From the IMG/VR virus record IMGVR_UViG_3300028821_000005, positions 1 to 35,654 of that record: a DNA stretch of 35,654 nt; one strand, given 5' to 3'. Every line of letters starts with the position of its first letter. The first letter of the stretch is position 1. Made by a program: the position numbers and the translations under genes. The stretch comes from a virus. The notes under the pieces are model-generated. The model did not search any database. It saw only the letters and a program-made list of their open reading frames with translations, and was not told the origin of the DNA. Positions 7,226 to 14,924 of the stretch are shown in pieces.

Positions 7226-10200
7226 TGCAACATATCTTTGACCCTTTAAGTAGAAATATAGGTTATGACCCTGAGGTTATGGCTGCTCAACGTACCTTAG
7301 AAGCTACTTACCTACCTACTGAGCTTGATTACGGTGAAGGTTTCTCTGGAGGTCAGAACTTATCTACTGATTTAGGTCAAGAGGCGTGGTTTACTTCAGG
7401 TTTATTTGGCTTAATGTTAAGTAAGTTTGCAGATGAAGACTCTCAGAAAGAGTGGTTTGTTCAACGTAATGCTATTGATTATGGTCATAAAGAATTAGAT
7501 AGACGTATAGAAGCTTATCGTAAGGTTGGTGAGACTAGAGACTTTACCCAGCAAGAAGCTGACCTTATTAAGGAAATGATATCTCGTAGAGACCTTATCG
7601 AAGAAGACTTAGAGTTTGTTTATGAGAACTTCGGTGGTGATTTAGATGCTATTATTGATGATAAAGGTAAATCATTTAATGATAGATGGGGTGTAGAAGG
7701 GGATGAGGAAGCAGGACTACTTGATTTACTTGCTCTGTTTAAAGACAATCCTAGCTATACAGGTGGTGTAATCACAGCTGAAGTTATTAAGGATTTACCT
7801 TTCTTAGGTATAGCCAAGTTATTAGGGATTGCTCATAAAGGACTTAAGTTATCTACGATTGTTAATAACGTAAGTGCTAAGTTAGCTGGTATTGAGTCTA
7901 AAGCTCTTAGAGGTCTTTCTCAGATAACTACTGGTGTTGGTTCTGGTATGGCATTAGGTGCTGGATATGAAGCTGCCTATACTGGTCTAGAGCAAGGAGA
8001 TGTTAAAGGTGATGCTGTATGGGCTGGAGCTAAGTTCGGTGGAGCTTTTGGTGTATTAGGTGGTCTCGGTTTAATGTATAAAGGTAGACCTAAAGAGATG
8101 GGTCCACCTGCTCCTAAAGGAAAGATAATACCTAGACATCCTCTCATCCCTGGTGCAGCTACTGCCACTAAAACTAAAACAAGATTAGCTGGGGCTACAG
8201 CAGGTGGAGGAGTAGCATCAACTGAAGCTGTTGCTGGTTTAGGTGCGGGTACTTTAAGAAAAGTATCTAAAGCTGAGAGAGCAAGTAAAGCTTCACGTCT
8301 AGATGCTGTAGAAAAGATAGACCTTATTAGAAAAGCTGCTGATGAAGCTGATAATGATAGAATCTCAGCTCAAGCTCAAGAGTCTTCTATTCTTACTGAT
8401 ATTCAGCATGACATAGAGATTATCAAAGGTAAGAGAGAAGGTACTGGTCCTGCTTTAGTAACTACTTCTGACCTAGAAGGTAGAATTAAGACTCAAATTG
8501 ATGAGTTTAAACTAGAGCTTGAACATAGACAGTTAATGAAAGAGCTAGATGAAGCTATTAAAAACAATACTCCATTTAGAGGGATAGAGCCAGCTAAGCT
8601 TAATATGCGTAAAGACGCTACTATCCGTAATAAAGATGCTTATCGTTTTATGAGGATAGCGGAAGAGAAGGCTAAAGAAGTAGAACGTATTAAAGCTAGA
8701 TTCAAGGGTGAGCAATTAACAGAATCGGAATTAAACGATAGAGCTTTTGCTACAGCTTTAGCTGAGTTAAACAGAATTGATAACGACTTTGTACAACCTA
8801 GGAAGCTCGATGAAGCTCCTATACTTACTCCAGAAGAAGCAGAGTTTGAAAGTATTAGAAGACAGAACGTAGCTAAAACACCTATAGAAGAAGAACCACT
8901 AACACCTAAAGAACCTGGTGTAATGGAAGCTGTAGGTAGCACTATCAGAGCTAACCCTAAGACAGCTATGGCTGCTGGTGGTTTAGCTGGATATGGTTTA
9001 GCTGATACTGGAGAGAATGAGTTCTTCGGTACTGTACTAGGTATAGCTGCAATGGGCTTAGGTCCTAAAGTTATCAATTCTAAATCATTGAAAGCTTCTG
9101 CGATGAAAGCTAAGATGGCTATATCTAAATCTATTGAAGGCTTTGCTAATGAGTCTAAGATATTAGAGTTCCAGATGCAAGTAGTCTTGAAAGAAGTAGC
9201 TGAGGTATTTCCTACCGATGCTGATGGTTTACGTTTAATTACTGCTATCGAAACAGATTCCATCAAAGGTTTAAATAAGGCTGAGATTGAAGTAAGAGAT
9301 AAAGTCAAAGCAATGCTAGACATTATAGGTAAGGAAGCTGTCCTCTCTGGTGTGATTAAATCTAAAGGTGACGTTACTCAGTTAAAGTTTCATAAGTTTA
9401 AGAAGGATAAGCAAGGTGCTTTCTTACAGAATTACTTCCCTCATATCTTTAATAAAGACATTGATGAAGATACATTACAAGAGCTAGTAGCTATTTACCT
9501 TAAACCTTCTAAGAGTGGTATTCAACGTACTATGATGGAGACTTTAGAAGCTATTGATAATAAGTATTCTGATAAGAATGTCATCACCAGTCCAGTTAGA
9601 GCTTTAGAGTTATACACTCAAGCTATGACTAGAACTATCTATGGTAAGAACTTAATCAATTCATTGTTTGACCTTAACTTAGATACGTCTGGTAGAAAGT
9701 TACCTGCTTTGATGTCTGAAGAAGTATTCAAGAGTCTTAGAAAGACAGATAAAGAAAACGGAGGTTTGACTGACCAAGAAGCTTTGAAGTATGTAGGGTT
9801 TGACCATCCTTCATTACAAGGCTATGTTGCACATACAGATATTAAGAACTTAATCGATGACCAGTTCGCTACCTTGAGAAGAGGTGGTATGGAAGATGTC
9901 AAAGAAAGTATCCTAAAGCTTAATAACGGTCTTAAGAGATTGTTTGTATTTGGTTCTTTATTCCATGCTCAAGCTTTGATGTTATCAGCTGCCTATGCCT
10001 TAGGTCCTTCTGGGATAGTTAAAGGTTTCAAAGGTGGTAAGGTCTCAATTAAAGATGCTGATGGTAATACAATAGGTACTAGAGAAGCTAGTTGGTCTGA
10101 CCTTAAGATTGGTTCTGGAGAGTTTAATGAACTAGCTGAAGAAGCTATTAGACAAGGACTACAGATTATTGCTATTAAGAAACAAGAGTTAGTTAACCCT

Positions 10201-11208
10201 GGTTTCAAAGCAATGGAAGAAGCTCTAGAAAGATTAGGTCCTATGGGTGCTTTAGGTACTAAGGTGTTTAAGAACATTGACTATCTAACTTGGGAATACT
10301 TCCACGATAGATTTAAACTAGCTGCTTATCTTCAGAAGAAGAAACGTCTTATTGAGAAAGATGGTCATACAGATGAGGTAGCTGGAAGATTAGCTTCTGA
10401 GTTTGCTAATGATGCCTTCGGTTCCCTAGATTGGAATAACTTTACTACTAAGCTTTACACCTACGCTTCTAATAATCCTGATAGTCTTAGAGGTAAGACA
10501 GCTGATGCTTTAGCTTCTATACTTCCTGTTAATAAACGTAGGTGGTTAAACCTTGGTTTGTTTGCACCTGACTGGACTGTATCTAATATAAGGATTGTAG
10601 GTAAGACATTTACTACTGCTAAGAACTATACTGAAGGTTTTCTTAAATCATTTCATAGAGGTGATAACGCAGCTTGGCAATCTAAAGAAGGTAAAGAGTT
10701 AGCTTCTTCATTTAGGATGTATGCTGCTTACTCTGCTAGAGCTGGTGTTGTTACCTCTGGTATGTGGTATGCAATGACTGAAGCGTTCAGCGATGAACAA
10801 CCTACAATGGAGAACTTACAAGACTTCTGGTTTGGTGAACAGTCAGGTAAGCTTCAACTAGGCGGTGGAGAGTCGATGGTAATCTCTAAACAGATTGCTG
10901 AACCTATTCACTGGGTTCAACACCCTGCTCATACGTTATTAAATAAAGGTTCTGTAGTACCTAAAACTATCATGGAAGGTATGTTTAATAAACAATGGTT
11001 CTCAATGAAGAAAGGATTCCCAATGGGTCCTGCTATCGTTGACCCTGATGGTACTTACCATTATCCTAAGTGGATACTGGGTAAAGCTGTACCTATTGTT
11101 ACTAAACCTATGTTTGATACTAAACTTAGCTGGGCTGAGAAGTTAGAAAGAACCTTCACTGGTTTCTTCGGCTTCCCTCAATACGGTGAACCTGGTAAAT
11201 ACGATTAA
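7225..11208 (+). CDS. Very large internal virion / ejection protein
   Basis: At 1327 residues this is the largest protein of the genome. Several hydrophobic or Gly/Ala-rich helices occur: around residues 50-60, 175-200, 235-290 (many small residues), 585-625, and 910-935 (LFVFGSLFHAQALMLSAAY). They are separated by long charged coiled-coil regions (residues 350-540). The C-terminal part is aromatic-rich and folded (RWLNLGLFAPDWTVSNIR around residue 1112). That C-terminal pattern resembles domains seen at the ends of large phage 'polyvalent' proteins, which I recall but cannot confirm. No lytic transglycosylase motif was recognised. Start by TAATG overlap. Likely role: DNA translocation through the cell envelope. 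Confidence 0.65.
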   Translation: MQHIFDPLSRNIGYDPEVMAAQRTLEATYLPTELDYGEGFSGGQNLSTDLGQEAWFTSGLFGLMLSKFADEDSQKEWFVQRNAIDYGHKELDRRIEAYRKVGETRDFTQQEADLIKEMISRRDLIEEDLEFVYENFGGDLDAIIDDKGKSFNDRWGVEGDEEAGLLDLLALFKDNPSYTGGVITAEVIKDLPFLGIAKLLGIAHKGLKLSTIVNNVSAKLAGIESKALRGLSQITTGVGSGMALGAGYEAAYTGLEQGDVKGDAVWAGAKFGGAFGVLGGLGLMYKGRPKEMGPPAPKGKIIPRHPLIPGAATATKTKTRLAGATAGGGVASTEAVAGLGAGTLRKVSKAERASKASRLDAVEKIDLIRKAADEADNDRISAQAQESSILTDIQHDIEIIKGKREGTGPALVTTSDLEGRIKTQIDEFKLELEHRQLMKELDEAIKNNTPFRGIEPAKLNMRKDATIRNKDAYRFMRIAEEKAKEVERIKARFKGEQLTESELNDRAFATALAELNRIDNDFVQPRKLDEAPILTPEEAEFESIRRQNVAKTPIEEEPLTPKEPGVMEAVGSTIRANPKTAMAAGGLAGYGLADTGENEFFGTVLGIAAMGLGPKVINSKSLKASAMKAKMAISKSIEGFANESKILEFQMQVVLKEVAEVFPTDADGLRLITAIETDSIKGLNKAEIEVRDKVKAMLDIIGKEAVLSGVIKSKGDVTQLKFHKFKKDKQGAFLQNYFPHIFNKDIDEDTLQELVAIYLKPSKSGIQRTMMETLEAIDNKYSDKNVITSPVRALELYTQAMTRTIYGKNLINSLFDLNLDTSGRKLPALMSEEVFKSLRKTDKENGGLTDQEALKYVGFDHPSLQGYVAHTDIKNLIDDQFATLRRGGMEDVKESILKLNNGLKRLFVFGSLFHAQALMLSAAYALGPSGIVKGFKGGKVSIKDADGNTIGTREASWSDLKIGSGEFNELAEEAIRQGLQIIAIKKQELVNPGFKAMEEALERLGPMGALGTKVFKNIDYLTWEYFHDRFKLAAYLQKKKRLIEKDGHTDEVAGRLASEFANDAFGSLDWNNFTTKLYTYASNNPDSLRGKTADALASILPVNKRRWLNLGLFAPDWTVSNIRIVGKTFTTAKNYTEGFLKSFHRGDNAAWQSKEGKELASSFRMYAAYSARAGVVTSGMWYAMTEAFSDEQPTMENLQDFWFGEQSGKLQLGGGESMVISKQIAEPIHWVQHPAHTLLNKGSVVPKTIMEGMFNKQWFSMKKGFPMGPAIVDPDGTYHYPKWILGKAVPIVTKPMFDTKLSWAEKLERTFTGFFGFPQYGEPGKYD

Positions 11209-11225
11209 TTAAACGGAGAATTAAG

Positions 11226-12056
11226 ATGGAAATGACAGATGCAGAAATGGACGAACTACTAGGTTACTTAGATAAGCATGGTCTAGCAGCTACCAGTAAA
11301 GCATGGGGTATGACAGAAGAAGAGATTTATGATATATACCCAGCTATGGAGTTGATAGATTCTAAGAATGAAGAGGAAATAGTATCTGAATGGGAGCCTG
11401 ATTATTCTAAGACAGCTGAGTATGAAGGTGTTAATACTGACAAAGTTAAGCTAGGTAGTTTAGATATCGACCCTGCTCTCGCTGGTATGTTAGGTGGTAG
11501 AGGTCAAGCTGTTAAGAAAGGAGCTTCTTGGTTAGCTAATAAGCTATTCGCTTCACCTGCTCTTAAAACTAATCAATTAACTAAAGGTGGTAAAGTAGGT
11601 CAACGTATTGACCCTGGTACTATCTCTAAGAATGTAGCTGGCACAGGACTTAAACCTTCAGTAAAGAAGGCTACGACTGATAAGTATAAGACTATGGTTG
11701 GTAATGTAGCTAAGAAGAATGCTACTAAGGTTGCAGCAGGTACTACAGCTGCAGCTATCGTAGGCGGTGCTATTAATAGAGGTCTCCAAGGTAATCGTAA
11801 TGCTCAAGGTGACTTTACTGTGTACGATGAAGAGGCATTAGACCCACCTACAGGTCCTGATATGGTTCCTGAGACTGTTCCTGAGACTATGGGTAATCAA
11901 TATGGTTATCATAAGCAAGAAGGTCAGAACTTCTGGACTGTTAATAATGATGACCCTTACTGGGATACTCATGAAATGGGTACAGGTGATGCTTGGTCAG
12001 ATGCAGATGCTAAAGAAGTAGTTCAAGAGCTAGATTGGTCTAGTTGGTTTAAGTAG
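11226..12056 (+). CDS. Putative virion-associated protein carrying a GLQGNRN motif
   Basis: The product is 276 residues with an ACGGAG ribosome site (11214-11219). It has an acidic helical N-terminus (EMTDAEMDELLGYLDKHG), a basic Ala/Gly/Lys-rich middle with a hydrophobic patch (residues 160-184, KVAAGTTAAAIVGGAIN), then the motif RGLQGNRNAQGDFT at residues 185-198 and an acidic, Trp-rich tail. The same motif occurs near the N-terminus of the product at 13134 and in altered form in the product at 12066. Co-directional with the ejection genes, it may be a further ejected protein or a cargo/assembly factor. It is not a recognised family. Confidence 0.6.
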   Translation: MEMTDAEMDELLGYLDKHGLAATSKAWGMTEEEIYDIYPAMELIDSKNEEEIVSEWEPDYSKTAEYEGVNTDKVKLGSLDIDPALAGMLGGRGQAVKKGASWLANKLFASPALKTNQLTKGGKVGQRIDPGTISKNVAGTGLKPSVKKATTDKYKTMVGNVAKKNATKVAAGTTAAAIVGGAINRGLQGNRNAQGDFTVYDEEALDPPTGPDMVPETVPETMGNQYGYHKQEGQNFWTVNNDDPYWDTHEMGTGDAWSDADAKEVVQELDWSSWFK

Positions 12057-12065
12057 GAGAATAAG

Positions 12066-13121
12066 ATGGCATCAAGAAACCCCCAAACAGGTGACAACTG
12101 GACAAAGAAAGAAGAAGAAGCATTTAACAAGGATGAGTTTGAAAAGAACTTAGCTCGATTTGAATCAATGACACCTAAAGAGTTAGGCTCTACTGGACCA
12201 GTACACGCTGGTATGGGTACTCTATTATCACCTGATAGATGGCAAACATATATTAATTGGTTAATCGAAGCTGGTATGGAAGCTGAGGCCAAAATACTAG
12301 AAACTGCTGTTACTACGAAGACTGAAACTAAGATATTACCCAAAGAGTTATACTGGGATGAAGACGCTACTGAAGCTGAAATCGAAGCTGATATTCAAGC
12401 CTATGAAGAAGGTGGTCCATACGTTGAATCTGACCCTGAAGATGCTTTAATCCATACGTTTGACTCAAAAGACTCTGTACAAGGTCGTAATCTTAGTGGG
12501 AATAGAGATGCTGATGGTAGTTTATTAACTCAAGAAGATAAGGACTTAACTGCTAAGATTAGAGCTGACCAAGAGAAGTTTAAAGGTGAGTTCACTGATA
12601 ATCCTTTAACAGTTGAAAGGTCAAATGCAACAAGTGCTACTAATAAAGAAGCTATTAATAAGAAGTGGGCTAAACGTAGGGCTGATATAAAAGCAGCAGT
12701 AGAAGCTGCAAAGCAAAAAGACTTACACTCAGCTAGAGAAGAAGCATCATTAGAGAATGTCCCTGACTGGTTAGGTCAATCTGAAGGTGCTATCTCTGAT
12801 GAAGATAGAGATAGATTGGTACAAGAAGATGTAGCTAGAGAGGATGCTAAGTTTGATGCTCAATTAGAAGATGCTGATTCAGATAGAGTTATGATGGAAG
12901 CGGATGTTGATGCTGATAAGTTAGATACTGATTATGAAGCTAGTGAGTTTCCTATGCTAGGTATGTCAGATGAAGATAAAGGTATGTTCCAGTTTAAGAA
13001 GACTGAGAGTAAAGAAGATAAGAATATAGATGAAGGTATCAATGTAATTACACAAGATACTGGTATGAATGAACAACAGGCACGTCAGTTAATGACTAAA
13101 TTGAAAGGAATTTGTGGATAA
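12066..13121 (+). CDS. Acidic hypothetical protein, variant GNRD motif
   Basis: The product is 351 residues, strongly acidic and low in hydrophobic residues, with runs such as DEDRDRLVQEDVAREDAKFD. It has an AGGAGAATAAG ribosome site. Residues 141-155 (RNLSGNRDADGSLLT) align with the GLQGNRN motif of the two flanking genes, though with more changes. A possible fold is visible only at the C-terminus (DTGMNEQQARQLMTKLKG). Highly acidic late proteins can act as scaffold-like or DNA-mimicking proteins, but there is no direct evidence for either here. Confidence 0.6.
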   Translation: MASRNPQTGDNWTKKEEEAFNKDEFEKNLARFESMTPKELGSTGPVHAGMGTLLSPDRWQTYINWLIEAGMEAEAKILETAVTTKTETKILPKELYWDEDATEAEIEADIQAYEEGGPYVESDPEDALIHTFDSKDSVQGRNLSGNRDADGSLLTQEDKDLTAKIRADQEKFKGEFTDNPLTVERSNATSATNKEAINKKWAKRRADIKAAVEAAKQKDLHSAREEASLENVPDWLGQSEGAISDEDRDRLVQEDVAREDAKFDAQLEDADSDRVMMEADVDADKLDTDYEASEFPMLGMSDEDKGMFQFKKTESKEDKNIDEGINVITQDTGMNEQQARQLMTKLKGICG

Positions 13122-13133
13122 CAGGAGAATATT

Positions 13134-13469
13134 ATGGGTATTGCAAGAGGCGTAGCCAAAGCAGCTAAGGCAGCTAAGAAACAAACAAGAGGTTTACAAG
13201 GTAATCGTAACTCTCAGGGTGACTTTACACCTATGGAGATGGAGAGTCCTAATACTAAGTTAAAACAAGAAGCTCTTGATATGGACGATGCGGAATTAGA
13301 ACAATTAGCTGCTAAGTTAGATGAAGAGGTTAATCTCGCAGAGCAAGCACAGGACTCAGGTAGAGTTCAAATGCTTTCTGAAAGATTAGATATTGTTAAT
13401 GATGTTATTGAGTCTAGATTACAAAGCAACGCTGAGTTCTCTCTAGATGAAAACCAAGTAATGTATTAG
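13134..13469 (+). CDS. Small protein with basic N-terminus and GLQGNRN motif
   Basis: The product is 111 residues with CAGGAGAATATT before the ATG. The first 18 residues are a basic Ala/Lys amphipathic helix (ARGVAKAAKAAKKQT), followed by RGLQGNRNSQGDFT (residues 19-32) and an acidic helical body with regular leucines. The motif and its DNA (13188-13229) nearly repeat those at 11778-11819, so one was probably copied from the other. It is the last gene of the rightward arm, and its stop overlaps the convergent gene by four bases. Confidence 0.6.
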   Translation: MGIARGVAKAAKAAKKQTRGLQGNRNSQGDFTPMEMESPNTKLKQEALDMDDAELEQLAAKLDEEVNLAEQAQDSGRVQMLSERLDIVNDVIESRLQSNAEFSLDENQVMY

Positions 13470-13651
13470 ATAATAAACCCAGACGAATCTAGACCAGATG
13501 TTTTATATTGGTCTAGTAATTCTTTCTCACTACGTTTCTTACATCTTTCTAGGTAATGATTGTAGGCATCATCGTAGCTACCACTTTTACTTCTAGCTAC
13601 TCTATCTGCGTAATCTTCAGCTAATGCTTCACATAGTTTCTTCTTATTCAT
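13466..13651 (-). CDS. Small hypothetical protein at the end of the early arm
   Basis: The product is 61 residues, basic and helical (MNKKKLCEALAEDYADRVARSK), with a YDDAYNHYLERC segment. It has a GGAGGAATTAG ribosome site inside the end of the resolvase gene and overlaps it by eight bases. It is the last gene of the leftward operon, and its stop overlaps that of the convergent late gene. No family is recognised. Confidence 0.65.
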   Translation of the reverse strand: MNKKKLCEALAEDYADRVARSKSGSYDDAYNHYLERCKKRSEKELLDQYKTSGLDSSGFII

Positions 13652-14036
13652 CTAATTCCTCCTGAGTGTATTCAATCCTAGGAGTCTCAGAGTAGAACTT
13701 TCTACCTCTAATCATTACTATTTGTTTATCATTCTCGTAGTAAGTACCCTCAAGAGAATCTAGAACTGCTTTAATGTAATTATCGATGTCTGCGTTGTTG
13801 TCGCAGTATCGTCCATTCTTCAGAGATTTCTTCTTCTTAGACCAAGACTTTGGTATGTGTACATAGAAGTCTAGTTGAGCGTATATGAGCTTTGTAGATG
13901 GTATGAAGGTAGTATTAGTGAGTGCCATCTCCATATCTTTCTTGAACTGGGTGTACTTCTTAGGAAAGAAGGTACTCCATCTAGTTACTCTTGCTCTTGA
14001 TGCTGGAACTGGTGCTACATAAAACACTACTTTCAT
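13644..14036 (-). CDS. RusA-like Holliday junction resolvase
   Basis: The product is 130 residues, close to the usual 115-135 for RusA. The family signature is clear: NADIDNYIKAVLDSL (residues 81-95) with acidic residues D83, D85 and D93 and Lys89, followed by YYENDKQIV (D103, K104). In E. coli RusA the equivalent aspartates bind magnesium and cut four-way junctions symmetrically. Here it would resolve branched DNA before packaging. It has a strong GGAGGAGAATAAT ribosome site and follows the nuclease and polymerase genes in the leftward replication operon. Confidence 0.85.
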   Translation of the reverse strand: MKVVFYVAPVPASRARVTRWSTFFPKKYTQFKKDMEMALTNTTFIPSTKLIYAQLDFYVHIPKSWSKKKKSLKNGRYCDNNADIDNYIKAVLDSLEGTYYENDKQIVMIRGRKFYSETPRIEYTQEELDE

Positions 14037-14067
14037 ATTATTCTCCTCCGAAAGACTTTACTATAAC

Positions 14068-14916
14068 CTATTTCTCCTCGAAGTAATCATAAATCTCAGG
14101 AACCTTAGGGTAGTTTTCTACTACAGCTAAGAATCTAGGTCCAGTTGAGTAGGCAAATACCTTAACATCTGGGAAGCAATGCTGCTTGTAGATACAATAA
14201 CTACACGCCATAGCTAACTTCATGTTCCCTGACTTACCTTCTGGTACTAAATCATAGCATTGTTCTGGGATGTTATCATCTTCAACCATACACTTAAGGT
14301 AATCAATCCTCTCAGTGATAGGGTCATCGTACTTGAAGCTCTCAAAGTGAGTACAAAGATGTCCTGCTGCTTTATCAATAACTAACCAACCACCTTCATC
14401 ATGTCCTAGTGACTCTGCGTATCCTCGTAGTTGGTCGAGATAACCGAATGGGTCATCGTTTCGTACATTCCCTTCCTTGAACTTCTTAAATCCAAAGCTA
14501 GAGGCAGTCTTAACATCAATCAACATACCATCAATGACACAATCCATAGAACCTTTGACTCCATTTACCTCAGCCTTATGTTGCTGATGAGTAACTTCAT
14601 GTCCAGCTAATGAAGCTAGAGCTAAGACAAGTTCTTCAGTCGCATGACCATATAAGAACTTCATTAGAGTTGCTGGTGTCATAGACTCAGACTTGAATTG
14701 TCTATGTCTATACCAGAGGTATCTATCTTGCTTACCGATGCTACTCATACGAAGTTGTCCACCATCGTCATGCTTCGTAAGTACCTGATTCTTAAGGATA
14801 TTCTTCATAGCCTCACCAAAGTTATCCACAATCTTATCCACATCCACACCTTCGGCTGCTTCATTCTTAACTAACACCTCATAGATGTCATCTACTAAAT
14901 CTTCAATCTTCTTCAT
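14068..14916 (-). CDS. PD-(D/E)XK exonuclease, RecB/Cas4-like
   Basis: The product is 282 residues. The nuclease core shows GHATEE (residues 90-95), GSMD with D125, LIDVKTA with D134 and K136, and YLDQLRGY with Q162, the order found in RecB/Cas4-type nucleases. Near the C-terminus are CSYC and C247 (C238, C241, C247), matching the C-terminal part of a Cas4/AddB iron-sulphur cluster. The usual upstream Cys, expected near SSIGKQDRYLWY (residues 58-69), is missing. It probably does the job of T7 gp6: degrading host DNA, removing primers, or recombination with SSB. It has an AGGAG ribosome site at the polymerase stop and is co-transcribed with polymerase and resolvase. Confidence 0.85.
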   Translation of the reverse strand: MKKIEDLVDDIYEVLVKNEAAEGVDVDKIVDNFGEAMKNILKNQVLTKHDDGGQLRMSSIGKQDRYLWYRHRQFKSESMTPATLMKFLYGHATEELVLALASLAGHEVTHQQHKAEVNGVKGSMDCVIDGMLIDVKTASSFGFKKFKEGNVRNDDPFGYLDQLRGYAESLGHDEGGWLVIDKAAGHLCTHFESFKYDDPITERIDYLKCMVEDDNIPEQCYDLVPEGKSGNMKLAMACSYCIYKQHCFPDVKVFAYSTGPRFLAVVENYPKVPEIYDYFEEK

Positions 14917-14924
14917 AACTACTC

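Noticed and set aside
8640-9323. 227-residue open frame on the - strand
   Set aside because: It lies wholly inside the 1327-residue ejection gene, has no ribosome site, and its Ser/Ile/Leu-rich composition is the mirror of the real gene.
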